From: SM23-78 sp041479965
Lineage (GTDB): Archaea > Nanobdellota > Nanobdellia > Woesearchaeales > SM23-78
DNA length: 23,898 nucleotides
NCBI GenBank assembly: GCA_041479965.1
Contig: JBGOZE010000010.1
Location: 1 to 23,898 of the forward strand
Direction of reading: 5' to 3'
Every line of letters begins with the position of its first letter. Position 1 is the first letter of the stretch. A program made the translations under genes and the position numbers. Shown here one piece after another: positions 13,508 through 21,374 of the stretch. A model generated the notes under the pieces. That model searched no databases, was not told where the DNA came from, and saw nothing but the letters and a program-made list of their open reading frames with translations.

Positions 13508-14692
13508 ATGGTAACCAAGACTAAGAGAGCATTGACAGGCGCAGAGTGCAGCGCAGAAGCTATGAGGCAGGTTAATCCTGACGTGGTTGCTGCCTATCCT
13601 ATTACTCCTCAGACTGACATCATGCATGCTTTCAGCCAGTTCGTGGCTGATGGAACAGTTGATACTGATTTAATCACAGTAGAGTCTGAGCACAGCGCTA
13701 TGAGCGCTTGTGTCGGAGCAGGTGCTGCTGGTGCTAGGACAATGACTGCGACAAGCGCTAATGGACTAGCTTTGATGTGGGAGATTGTCTACATAGCTTC
13801 TGGCTTAAGAATACCAATGGTCATGAACGTGGTTAACAGGGCTTTGAGCGGTCCTATTAATATTCACTGCGACCATTCTGACAGCATGGGCTGCCGTGAC
13901 TCTGGCTGGATTCAGCTTTATTCAGAGAATGGAGAAGAAGCTTATGAGAACACTTTGATTGGTGTGAAGATATCAGAGCATCCTGATGTCCTGTTGCCAG
14001 TGATGGTCTGTCAGGATGGCTTCATAACCAGCCATTGCGTGGAGACAGCAGAGACCCTTGATGATGAGAGCGTGAAGCAGTTCATTGGTGAATACGCCCC
14101 TCATTATCCTTTGCTGGATGTTGACAAGCCAGTCACCTATGGACCTTTGGACTTGTTTGATTATTATTTCGAGCATAAGAGGCAGCAATTACTGGGCATG
14201 GAGAATTCCAAGAAAGCAATCAGGCAGGTGTTTGATGAGTTCGGAAAGATCACTGGCGAATATTATGATTTCTTTGAGGGCTACATGCTTGAGGATGCTG
14301 AGAAAGTGATTTTCTGCTCTAACAGCAGCGCAGGAAGCGTGAGGGTGATTGTGGATGAGCTCAGGGCTAAAGGAGAAAAAGCTGGCCTTATGAAGATGAG
14401 AGTTTTCAGGCCTTGGCTTAATGAGCAGGTTGTTGAGAAGCTTAAGAATGCAAAAGCAGTTGCTGTGCTTGACAGAAGCGCAAGCTTCGGAGCTCTTGGA
14501 GGGCCATTATTCATCGAAGTCAGGGCTAGCTTCCATGAGAGCAACAACAAGCTTGGCATCATCAATTATATTTTCGGCCTAGGAGGCAGAGAGCTTGACC
14601 TTGAGCAGATCAGGAAAGTCTTCAACGAGCTTGAAGATGTGAAGAAAGGCAATACTGGAGAATTAGTCAGATACCTAGGAGTGAGAGAGTGA
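13508..14692 (+). CDS. porA: Pyruvate:ferredoxin oxidoreductase, alpha subunit
   Basis: 394 residues from the ATG at 13508, chosen because MVTKTKRALTGAECSAEAM is the usual PorA start, although the frame stays open upstream through porD. Motifs: AYPITPQTDI (substrate/thiamine region), ESEHSAMSACVGAGAAGARTMTATSANGLALMWE with the Glu that activates thiamine diphosphate, PLDLFDYYFEHKRQ, and DRSASFGALGGPLF in the C-terminal domain. It forms the active site with PorB. Its TGA overlaps the GTG of porB (14689-14692), so the two are translationally coupled. No intein or frameshift is seen in this subunit. Confidence 0.95.
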   Translation: MVTKTKRALTGAECSAEAMRQVNPDVVAAYPITPQTDIMHAFSQFVADGTVDTDLITVESEHSAMSACVGAGAAGARTMTATSANGLALMWEIVYIASGLRIPMVMNVVNRALSGPINIHCDHSDSMGCRDSGWIQLYSENGEEAYENTLIGVKISEHPDVLLPVMVCQDGFITSHCVETAETLDDESVKQFIGEYAPHYPLLDVDKPVTYGPLDLFDYYFEHKRQQLLGMENSKKAIRQVFDEFGKITGEYYDFFEGYMLEDAEKVIFCSNSSAGSVRVIVDELRAKGEKAGLMKMRVFRPWLNEQVVEKLKNAKAVAVLDRSASFGALGGPLFIEVRASFHESNNKLGIINYIFGLGGRELDLEQIRKVFNELEDVKKGNTGELVRYLGVRE

Positions 14693-16095
14693 ATATACGT
14701 GAACTAGCATTGGATGGGGAACGCTTAGCATCAGGTCATAGGCTTTGCCCTGGCTGCGGCTTGAGCATCATTGCAAGGGCAGTCATGAGAGGCACAAAAT
14801 ACCCGATCGTCGTTGCTTGCGCAACTGGCTGCCTGGAAGTAAGCACAACCATCTATCCCTACACTGCCTGGAATGTTTCCTGGATCCATAATGCTTTTGA
14901 GAATGCAGCTGCGACCATCAGCGGGGTAGAGGCTGCTTATAATGTTCTTAAGAAGAAAGGAAAAATCAACAAGGAAATCAAGTTCCTTGCTTTTGGCGGA
15001 GACGGAGGAACCTATGATATTGGACTACAATCCCTCTCCGGCGCTCTTGAGAGAGGCCATGACTTCGTCTATGTGTGCGTTGATAATGAAGGCTACATGA
15101 ACTGCCTGAGCCTTGATTCTCTCATCATGACTGAGCACGGCTTGAAAAGAATAACTGAGATAAAAGAAGATGACATGATTTATGCCTTCAATCAACAAGA
15201 TGGAAGCCTTGTTCTGAAAAGATGCACTGGCGTATTCGATAATGGGATTAAGGAAGTCTTTGAGCTTAACACACTGCACCACACAATAAAGGCGACTTCA
15301 AACCACCCCTTCCTTATCGTGAAAAGAAACGGCAAAGCAGGAAAAAACACTCTTGTCTGGAAGAAGCTTGAGGAATTAAAACAGGGTGATGAAATAATAA
15401 CCCTAAAAAAACAGCCAAACAAGGAGAAATACCTCTCCCAGATAAAGCAAAGGGATTATTTTGCAGACAATGACTGGTTCAGCTCTGAGAAGATAATATC
15501 GATAAAGCTTGTCAAAGAAGAGCCCACTCTTGACCTGAGGGTTGAGGGCGAGCATAACTTCATAGCAGACGGCATAGTTGTCCATAACACAGGCATCCAG
15601 CGCAGCAGCAGCACTCCCTACGGTGCCTGGACAAATACTTCTGCTGTCGGCAAATTGCATCAGGGAAAAGAGCAGTTCAAGAAGGACTTGACTGCAGTTG
15701 TTGCAGCCCATCACATTCCTTATGTAGCCCAGGCGAGCCCTCACAATTACATGGACTTGTTAAGAAAATCAGAGAAAGCCTTCAACACCAAAGGGCCTGC
15801 TTTCATCAATGTGCTAAGCCCTTGTGTTCCTGGCTGGAAATATCCTATGCATCTAAGTGTGAAGATGGCAAAGCTCGCAGTCGACACCTGCTTCTGGCCT
15901 TTGTTCGAGATAGAGAATGATAAATGGACCTTGAACTATGACCCCGGGCCTAACAAGAAGCCTATGATTGAGTGGCTTAAAACTCAAGGAAGGTTCAGGC
16001 ACTTATTAAAGCCAGAGAACGCCCACATCATCGAAACCATCCAGAAGAATGTCGATGAAAGATGGGAGCAGCTCAAGAAGCTGTGCGGCAAGTGA
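14689..16095 (+). CDS. porB: Pyruvate:ferredoxin oxidoreductase, beta subunit with mini-intein
   Basis: 468 codons, GTG start overlapping the porA stop. Removing residues 139-300 leaves a 306-residue PorB of normal length. The N-extein holds LCPGCGLSIIARA (cluster ligands), ATGCLEVSTT, GGDGGTYDIG (Asp105 of the thiamine diphosphate motif) and DNEGYMN; the C-extein resumes with TGIQRSSSTPYGAWT, the normal continuation of the conserved DNE.YMNTG.Q motif, and later PYVAQASPHN and SPCVPGWKYPM. The subunit binds thiamine diphosphate, Mg and a [4Fe-4S] cluster. The unspliced chain would be inactive because the break lies inside the cofactor-site loop, so activity depends on splicing. Confidence 0.94.
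   Translation: MNIRELALDGERLASGHRLCPGCGLSIIARAVMRGTKYPIVVACATGCLEVSTTIYPYTAWNVSWIHNAFENAAATISGVEAAYNVLKKKGKINKEIKFLAFGGDGGTYDIGLQSLSGALERGHDFVYVCVDNEGYMNCLSLDSLIMTEHGLKRITEIKEDDMIYAFNQQDGSLVLKRCTGVFDNGIKEVFELNTLHHTIKATSNHPFLIVKRNGKAGKNTLVWKKLEELKQGDEIITLKKQPNKEKYLSQIKQRDYFADNDWFSSEKIISIKLVKEEPTLDLRVEGEHNFIADGIVVHNTGIQRSSSTPYGAWTNTSAVGKLHQGKEQFKKDLTAVVAAHHIPYVAQASPHNYMDLLRKSEKAFNTKGPAFINVLSPCVPGWKYPMHLSVKMAKLAVDTCFWPLFEIENDKWTLNYDPGPNKKPMIEWLKTQGRFRHLLKPENAHIIETIQKNVDERWEQLKKLCGK
15103..15588 (+). mobile_element. Mini-intein in PorB (162 residues, no homing endonuclease)
   Basis: It begins with Cys1 (CLSLDSLIMTEHGLKRITEI, block A), has the block B TSNHPFLIV motif (Thr65, His68), and ends in the block F/G stretch LDLRVEGEHNFIADGIVVHN with Asp144, His161 and Asn162. 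The next extein residue is Thr. These are the residues needed for class 1 splicing: N-S acyl shift at Cys1, transfer to Thr+1, and Asn cyclisation. Between blocks B and F there are only about 70 residues and no DOD (LAGLIDADG) or HNH motif, so it cannot home by itself. The insertion point is between Asn138 and Thr301 of the precursor. Confidence 0.93.
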
Positions 16096-16147
16096 TTCTA
16101 GAACAAATAATGCGGAGCCTTTGAGTAAAAAGTCGATTTTCCAAAAG

Positions 16148-16158
16148 CTATTTAAAAA
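16148..16158 (+). promoter_or_regulatory. TATA box of the deoxyribosyltransferase-like gene
   Basis: CTATTTAAAAA centred about 27 nt before the GTG at 16180, predicting a leaderless transcript independent of the por operon, whose stop is 85 nt upstream of that GTG. Confidence 0.55.
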
Positions 16159-16179
16159 AAATACGATATCCTGTTTGCT

Positions 16180-16713
16180 GTGAGTAAATTAATAATCCCG
16201 AAAACATATGTGCAAGAGTTAGGATCGCCTCTTATTTTTCTGGCCGGTCCCATAAGAAGTGCACCGAATTGGCAAGATGAAGCCGTAGAGCTTATATTTT
16301 CGCAAGAACCTAATCTGGTAATCGCTTCGCCAAGAAGAGGAATACGGGATAAAATCGCTCAACACGTCATATCTGGCGATGAAACATACTTCCTAAGACA
16401 AAGAGCATGGGAAAGGCATTATTTAGATGTTGCATCAAAAACAGGAGCAATTTTATTTTGGTTGCCAGGCGAAACAGGGCATGATTGCCAAAAAGTCTTT
16501 GGCGCGATGACAAGAGTTGAAATTGGGCAATGGATGACAAGATATGATTTTGATAAAAATGTGCGCTTCTGCATTGGGAGTGATGGTAGATTTCCTGAAT
16601 TGCACACGATTGAATTTGACTTAAAAATGGATGCTCCGGATAAGGATATTAAGAAAACGCTAGAGGAAACTTGCGCCGAAGCAGTGCGGCTAGCATATCA
16701 AAAACAAGGCTGA
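16180..16713 (+). CDS. Nucleoside 2-deoxyribosyltransferase-like protein
   Basis: 177 residues, GTG start (leaderless from the TATA box at 16148). The pattern SPLIFLAGPIRSAPNWQDEAVELI, then NLVIASPRR, RQRAWERHYLDVASKTGAILFWLP and MTRVEIGQWM fits the Rossmann-like fold of the nucleoside 2-deoxyribosyltransferase superfamily (PF15891 type): the FLAGPI loop, the W..HYLD.A strand and the late Glu (VEIGQW) are the expected active-site elements. Members break or swap N-glycosidic bonds of nucleosides or nucleotides in salvage or clean-up. Its substrate is not evident. It sits between the por operon and convergent membrane genes, without an operon partner. Confidence 0.65.
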   Translation: MSKLIIPKTYVQELGSPLIFLAGPIRSAPNWQDEAVELIFSQEPNLVIASPRRGIRDKIAQHVISGDETYFLRQRAWERHYLDVASKTGAILFWLPGETGHDCQKVFGAMTRVEIGQWMTRYDFDKNVRFCIGSDGRFPELHTIEFDLKMDAPDKDIKKTLEETCAEAVRLAYQKQG

Positions 16714-16767
16714 TTCTAAATTGAGGAAAAAAAAATTAAAAGAAAAAAATCTTAAAAAAATTTATCC

Positions 16768-17241
16768 TCACTTCTTAGCCTTCTTCTTGACAGCTGGCTT
16801 CTTTTCAGCTTTCGAATCATAGAATTGCATAGGCTGATGCTGCACAACCTTAGCTGCTGGCACGTGCTTGATGTGCGGGTGCAAGTATAAGGTGTCTACC
16901 AACAGGATGAACAGCAAGAGGAACATGTTCCTGATAAAGTTCAGGAAATAAATTCCTTCAGCTGACACGAAAGTGCTTATGGTATTCACCAATGAAGAGC
17001 CTACAAACCCAAAGACTAGGTAAGCCAGAGGCACTGCCCAGCTCCTCATCTCATACTTCTTTCCCAGGAAGAAGCCCATTGCCACGATGTTGAACAGCAC
17101 AAACATGAGTGAGTACCAATTAAAAAACCCCGAGCCAATCTTACTCTGCGCCAGGAGAATCAATGAGAACACTCCTAGCAAGCTGATCAATAACGAATAA
17201 ACCCATAGAAACCTTTTTGGCGTTGGCTTCTGAAAATCCAT
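16768..17241 (-). CDS. Four-helix membrane protein with Lys-rich tail, unknown function
   Basis: 157 residues. Hydrophobic segments at about 12-32, 39-58, 67-90 and 95-118 predict four membrane helices. The C-terminal tail (from ~120) is soluble and ends in a strongly basic KAEKKPAVKKKAKK stretch that would lie in the cytoplasm. I do not recognise the family. The ATG is preceded by GGGGTGGTGA (17254-17245), a ribosome binding site, and a TATA box lies at 17314-17322, so it has a leader of ~50 nt and its own promoter. It converges with the deoxyribosyltransferase-like gene across an A/T-rich 54-bp gap that probably ends transcription from both sides. Confidence 0.7.
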   Translation of the reverse strand: MDFQKPTPKRFLWVYSLLISLLGVFSLILLAQSKIGSGFFNWYSLMFVLFNIVAMGFFLGKKYEMRSWAVPLAYLVFGFVGSSLVNTISTFVSAEGIYFLNFIRNMFLLLFILLVDTLYLHPHIKHVPAAKVVQHQPMQFYDSKAEKKPAVKKKAKK

Positions 17242-17313
17242 GCTTCACCACCCCTTATTTTTATTTACTTATTATTTTTGATTATCCTCTGATTATTTTA
17301 TGGGAGCGGTAGT

Positions 17314-17322
17314 ATTTAAATG
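17314..17322 (-). promoter_or_regulatory. TATA box of the membrane protein gene ending at 16768
   Basis: ATTTAAATA on the minus strand predicts a start near 17291, about 50 nt before the ATG at 17241, with the ribosome binding site inside the leader. Confidence 0.5.
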
Positions 17323-17350
17323 TTAGCAAAAGAACAGCAGGAATCTCAGC

Positions 17351-17767
17351 CTAAACAACACTGAAAGGCAGGTTCAAAAATCCGAAACTCAAGAGAAAAG
17401 ACAGGATTATGAAGATGCCTAGCATAATAGTCAGGATGGTTCCTGTGCTCTTCGGGAAAAGGTCGTTGTCAGGCGCAAAGGCAAAGATGATGAATGCAAA
17501 GTATAGTAGCACTTGGATTGACAACAGGACTATATGGAATATTATGTTGTTGTCGCCTGCAATAGATTTGGTCAGGAATATTATGACTGCTGATATTAAA
17601 AAAGAATAGCCAAAAGAAAGCCCTGGGCCTGTTCGTACTCTTCCGACAAATAAGAAAGCCAGCATGATGAACAGGATGATGAAATAGAATAAAACCTCAG
17701 AAACTGCCTGGCTATTAGAAAAGTCGATGATGCCTTTCAAGCCAACAATGGTCGGGGCTACTGCCAT
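17351..17767 (-). CDS. Four-helix membrane protein, unknown function
   Basis: 138 residues, very hydrophobic, with segments at about 24-43, 50-67, 75-97 and 108-135. The only sizeable polar loops are GRVRTGPG and FAPDNDLFPKSTG. No family recognised. A TATA box (TTTAAATATA on the minus strand, 17797-17788) lies 26 nt before the ATG, so it is probably leaderless; this promoter sits in the 38 bp between its ATG and the ackA stop (17806). It is followed on the same strand by another small membrane protein. Confidence 0.7.
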   Translation of the reverse strand: MAVAPTIVGLKGIIDFSNSQAVSEVLFYFIILFIMLAFLFVGRVRTGPGLSFGYSFLISAVIIFLTKSIAGDNNIIFHIVLLSIQVLLYFAFIIFAFAPDNDLFPKSTGTILTIMLGIFIILSFLLSFGFLNLPFSVV

Positions 17768-17787
17768 AGTAATACTCTTGTTGTTCT

Positions 17788-17797
17788 TATATTTAAA
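17788..17797 (-). promoter_or_regulatory. TATA box of the membrane protein gene at 17351-17767
   Basis: TTTAAATATA on the minus strand, centred 26 nt before the ATG. It lies just beyond the ackA stop, separating this gene from the pta-ackA unit. Confidence 0.55.
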
Positions 17798-17805
17798 GTT
17801 TCGTA

Positions 17806-18990
17806 CTATTTGCTGATCAATTCTTTGGTTTCCCTTGCTATCTGCAATTCTTCATTAGTTGGTATGATGAGGATCTTGACTTTGCTGCTGGGCTTGGAGA
17901 CGATTATGGACTGGTTTTTCCTGTTGAGCTTCTCGTCAATCTCAACTCCTAGCGGCTTAAGGTATCTGCAGATGTCCCTTCGCACATGCCAGGCGTGCTC
18001 TCCTATGCCTGCAGAGAAGACAAGAGCATCCAATCCTCCAAGCAAAGCAATGTATCCGCCGATGAAAAAAGCTGTCTTGTGGGCGAACAATGACAGGGCC
18101 AGCTTGGCTCGCACATTCCCCTTCAAGCTCGCTTTCCAAAGGTCTCTTACGTCCTGGGTCAATCCTGAGATTCCCAGCAAGCCACTCTTCTTATTGAGCA
18201 TATCCTCAACTTCTCTCAGCTTGAATCCCTTGTCCTTCATTAGGTAAAGAGGGATGTCAGAATCCATCTCTCCAACACGCGTGCCCATCATCAACCCATC
18301 CATGGGCGTGAACCCCATGGTCGTATCAATGGACTTGCCATTCTTGACAGCTGCCAGTGATGCTCCATTCCCTAAATGGCAAGTGATTATTCTGGATTCT
18401 TTTTTTCCAAGCATGTGAATGGCTTGGTGCGAGACGTATTTGTGGCTTGTGCCATGGAAACCATACTTCCTGATCTTGTATTTCTTGTAGATTTCATAGG
18501 GCAATCCATAAAGATAGGCTTCTGGAGGCATGGTCTGGTGGAAGGCTGTGTCAAACACAGCCACTTGAGGGGTTTTGTACTTGTGAAGCACTTTCTTGCA
18601 GGCAATGATGCCAAAGAGATTGGGCGGGTTGTGCAAAGGAGCCAGATCAAAGAGTCGCTCAATGGTCTTGATGACCTTGTCATCGATCAAGGTGGGCTGG
18701 GAATAAAATTCTCCTCCGTGGACAACCCTGTGGCCTACAGCATTGATCTCTGAATAATCCTTGATGACTCCTTTTTCTTTCAGGGACTTGAAAGCCAGCA
18801 TCACTGCATGAACATGGTCTTTCACCATTTTCTTCTGCTCTTCTTCCTTGCCATTGAACTTGAACGACACAGTGCATCGCTCCAAGCCTATGCCGTCAAT
18901 ATGGCCTGCAAGCATGACTTCCTCATGTTCCATATCAAACAGCTTGTATCTCAAGGAGCTGCTCCCTGAATTAAGCACAAGAATCTTCAT
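17806..18990 (-). CDS. ackA: Acetate kinase
   Basis: 394 residues, normal for the family. Acetyl phosphate plus ADP gives acetate plus ATP, the substrate-level ATP step. Motifs in order: LNSGSSSLRYKLF (N-terminal phosphate loop), GHRVVHGG, VFDTAFHQTMP, YGFHGTSHKYVSHQA, HLGNGASLAAVKNGKSIDTT, TPMDGLMMGTRVGEMD and FSAGIGEH. All are intact. The ATG follows AAGGAGGTTT (19005-18996) and lies 18 nt after the pta stop, so it is the second gene of a pta-ackA unit. This is the bacterial-style pair rather than the ADP-forming acetyl-CoA synthetase used by most archaea; Methanosarcina is the best known archaeal exception. Confidence 0.97.
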   Translation of the reverse strand: MKILVLNSGSSSLRYKLFDMEHEEVMLAGHIDGIGLERCTVSFKFNGKEEEQKKMVKDHVHAVMLAFKSLKEKGVIKDYSEINAVGHRVVHGGEFYSQPTLIDDKVIKTIERLFDLAPLHNPPNLFGIIACKKVLHKYKTPQVAVFDTAFHQTMPPEAYLYGLPYEIYKKYKIRKYGFHGTSHKYVSHQAIHMLGKKESRIITCHLGNGASLAAVKNGKSIDTTMGFTPMDGLMMGTRVGEMDSDIPLYLMKDKGFKLREVEDMLNKKSGLLGISGLTQDVRDLWKASLKGNVRAKLALSLFAHKTAFFIGGYIALLGGLDALVFSAGIGEHAWHVRRDICRYLKPLGVEIDEKLNRKNQSIIVSKPSSKVKILIIPTNEELQIARETKELISK

Positions 18991-19008
18991 GGATGAAACC
19001 TCCTTTTT

Positions 19009-19986
19009 TTATTGAGCTTCTGCAGCAGTTATCACAGTGACATCCACAATGTCCTGGATAGAGCATCCTCTGCTAAGGTCATTGACAGGCATGTTCAAGC
19101 CTTGCTGTATTGGGCCAATAGCATGGGCCTTGGCCAGCCTCTCGACAAGCTTGTAAGCGATGTTGCCAGCATCCAGGTCAGGGAAGATGAGCACATTAGC
19201 ATCTCCTTGAATAGGTGAACCAGGGCATTTCTTCTTAGCCACCTCTGGGACAAGAGCAGCATCAACCTGCAATTCTCCTTCGATAATAAGGTCAGGCCTC
19301 TTGTATTGCGCAATCTTAGTGGCTTCAACAACCTTGTCCACAGCACTGTGCTTTGCAGAGCCCTTAGTAGAGAATGAGAGCATGGCCACTTTTGGCTCGA
19401 CTCCGAATTTCTTAGCAGTCTCCGCAGTGTTGATGGCTATCTGCGCCAGGTCCTTAGCATCAGGCTCAATGATGGTGGAGCAATCTGCAAAGAACAATAG
19501 CCTCCCATCATCAGGCCAGACCATCATGAACAAGCCGCTCACCTTTCCAAAAGCTTCTTTTGTACCTATTATCTGGAATGCAGGAATAAAAGGCTTGGTC
19601 TCGCTGTTGATGCCGCTCACCATCCCATCAACATGGCCTTGCTTCATCATCATGGCGCCAAAGAAATGAGGCAACAACATGGTTGCCTTTGCATTCTCCA
19701 GGGTCATGCCTTTGCTTTTCCTCAGATTATAGTATTCCTGGGAATATTTGTCATAGTTAGCATCGAACTTGGGGTCGCGGACTTCTGCGCCAGCAACATC
19801 CACGCCAAACTCCTTGGCTTTCTGCTCAATCTTCAATCTATCACCAATAAGAAAAGGTTTGACAATCTTTTCCTTGAGCATTATTTCAACAGCGCGAAGA
19901 ATCTTTTCTTCATAGGCCTCTGGAAAAACTATTTTTTTAGGATTGGCCTTAACCTTTTCCTTCAGGTTATCTAATATAGTCATCAT
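19009..19986 (-). CDS. pta: Phosphate acetyltransferase
   Basis: 325 residues, the short single-domain Pta form. It converts acetyl-CoA plus phosphate to acetyl phosphate plus CoA. Seen: PKKIVFPEAYEEKILRAVEIM, ATMLLPHFFGAMMMKQGHVDGMVSG, FADCSTIIEPDAKDLAQIA, MLSFSTKGSAKH, GELQVDAALVPEVAKKK and NVLIFPDLDAGNIAYKL, in the family order. A ribosome binding site AAGAGGTG (20001-19994) precedes the ATG; ATG codons at 19986 and 19983 are both possible. It lies 97 nt after hydA with its own TATA-like site (20049-20059) but in the same direction, so read-through from the hydrogenase operon is possible. Confidence 0.96.
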   Translation of the reverse strand: MMTILDNLKEKVKANPKKIVFPEAYEEKILRAVEIMLKEKIVKPFLIGDRLKIEQKAKEFGVDVAGAEVRDPKFDANYDKYSQEYYNLRKSKGMTLENAKATMLLPHFFGAMMMKQGHVDGMVSGINSETKPFIPAFQIIGTKEAFGKVSGLFMMVWPDDGRLLFFADCSTIIEPDAKDLAQIAINTAETAKKFGVEPKVAMLSFSTKGSAKHSAVDKVVEATKIAQYKRPDLIIEGELQVDAALVPEVAKKKCPGSPIQGDANVLIFPDLDAGNIAYKLVERLAKAHAIGPIQQGLNMPVNDLSRGCSIQDIVDVTVITAAEAQ

Positions 19987-20048
19987 GGATACTCACCTCT
20001 TATGGAAGCACGAATAAGCTCTAATAGTTATTTTCTTGATTGTTTATC

Positions 20049-20059
20049 ATTTAAAATGA
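20049..20059 (-). promoter_or_regulatory. TATA box of pta-ackA
   Basis: CATTTTAAATG on the minus strand, within a near-palindromic ATCATTTAAAATGAT (20047-20061 on the plus strand). It predicts a transcript start near 20027 and a ~40-nt leader with the pta ribosome binding site. Confidence 0.45.
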
Positions 20060-20083
20060 TTATTCTCAGTTATAAAAACTTTC

Positions 20084-21373
20084 TCATATCCTTGCCTGCT
20101 TCCATTTGACTTTCAGGAAGTGGGCGCTGCAAGAAAAGCAAGGGTCATAAGCTCTTATGAGCTTCTCGACTTCAAGTATGATATGGTCCTTGTTCTTCTT
20201 CTCCGCAAGCATGGCTTCTATGAGCTGTCTTACATTGGCTTCCATGGCTCTCAGGTTCTGGGCAGTTGGAGTTATGATGTTGCATTTCTCCACAAATCCC
20301 TTGTCATCCATAGTGTAATCATGAAACAATATTCCTCTGGGAGCTTCCACAGCGCTGACTCCTCGCCCGGCCTTTGGCCGCAGTTGAGGTAACCCTTCGA
20401 ATTTGAAAGGATGGTTGAGAAGAGCTATTCCTCGCTCCACCCAATGGACCAGCTCTATTGCCTGGCAGAAATTATTATAAAAAGGATTGTTTAGAGGCAG
20501 CTTTAATTTTGCTTGACCAAACAGTTTCTTGGAGTTCTTGCTCAGGCTCTTATAATTGTTGTTGATTCTCGCAATTGCTCCGACACAGAAAATCTTTCCC
20601 TGCAATTTGGAGAATTTTCCTGTAGCATAAGGCATGATTTCTTCATCAATATGATTAGTGTAATCATTAGGCTTGATTTTTAAGCCAGAAAGAGTGATGA
20701 TGTCCCCAGAAATAAGGGGAGCTTCTCTTTCAGGGTTTAAGGAAGCGAAGTCCATATCTGCCCTAAAGATTGGCTGCTTGAGCTTCATGAATAATCTTGC
20801 AGTCGCAACTGCTTCTGGCAAAGCCTTCTTCAACTCCTTTTTCAGATAATCAACTGTCTTCTTGTCAGGCACATGAGTGAATCCTCCGATGACGCTGGTG
20901 AAAGGATGCATCTCTTTTCCGCCAATCTTCTGAACCATCTGGTTGCCTATCTTCATCAAGTGCAAGGCTGTGAGCACTTCTTTCTTGTATTTGCTTGCCA
21001 TTGCAAGCGCAGACTCATAGCCAAGATAATCAGGCAGGCTAAGGAAATAAAGGTGCGTGGCGTGGCTCCTGATCCTCTCAGCAATTGACAAGAGCTCTCG
21101 CAATCTTCTTGTCTGCTCAGACACCTTGATTCCCATGGCATTCTCAATAGCCTGCAAACAAGATACTGTGTGGGCGCAGGAGCATATGCCGCAAATCCTC
21201 GAAGTTATCTCCTGGATGTCATCATATCTCTTGTCTTTTACTAATCCTTCAAAGAAGCGAGCGCCTTCAACTACTTTCAGCTCGCATCTGGTCAGCTTGC
21301 TTCCCTGGATGTCGACGTACAAGCTGCCGTGGCCTTCTACCTTGCAAATGTGATGTAATTCTAGCGTAGCCAT
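20084..21373 (-). CDS. hydA: [NiFe] hydrogenase large (alpha) subunit, group 3b type
   Basis: 429 residues from the ATG at 21373, which follows GAGGGGAATAA; the frame is open 22 codons further into hydD but that segment does not resemble the family. Nickel ligands: RICGICSCAH (Cys61, Cys64) and DPCFSCSAH (Cys412, Cys415). After His418 an 11-residue tail follows, the part removed by the maturation protease. Other family marks: ICKVEGHGSLYVDI, HATHLYFLSLPDYLG, MHPFTSVIGGFT and VEAPRGILFHDYTMDDKG. It forms the H2-activating centre. Last gene of hydBGDA, the order known from Pyrococcus soluble hydrogenase I. Confidence 0.95.
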   Translation of the reverse strand: MATLELHHICKVEGHGSLYVDIQGSKLTRCELKVVEGARFFEGLVKDKRYDDIQEITSRICGICSCAHTVSCLQAIENAMGIKVSEQTRRLRELLSIAERIRSHATHLYFLSLPDYLGYESALAMASKYKKEVLTALHLMKIGNQMVQKIGGKEMHPFTSVIGGFTHVPDKKTVDYLKKELKKALPEAVATARLFMKLKQPIFRADMDFASLNPEREAPLISGDIITLSGLKIKPNDYTNHIDEEIMPYATGKFSKLQGKIFCVGAIARINNNYKSLSKNSKKLFGQAKLKLPLNNPFYNNFCQAIELVHWVERGIALLNHPFKFEGLPQLRPKAGRGVSAVEAPRGILFHDYTMDDKGFVEKCNIITPTAQNLRAMEANVRQLIEAMLAEKKNKDHIILEVEKLIRAYDPCFSCSAHFLKVKWKQARI

Positions 21374-21374
21374 T

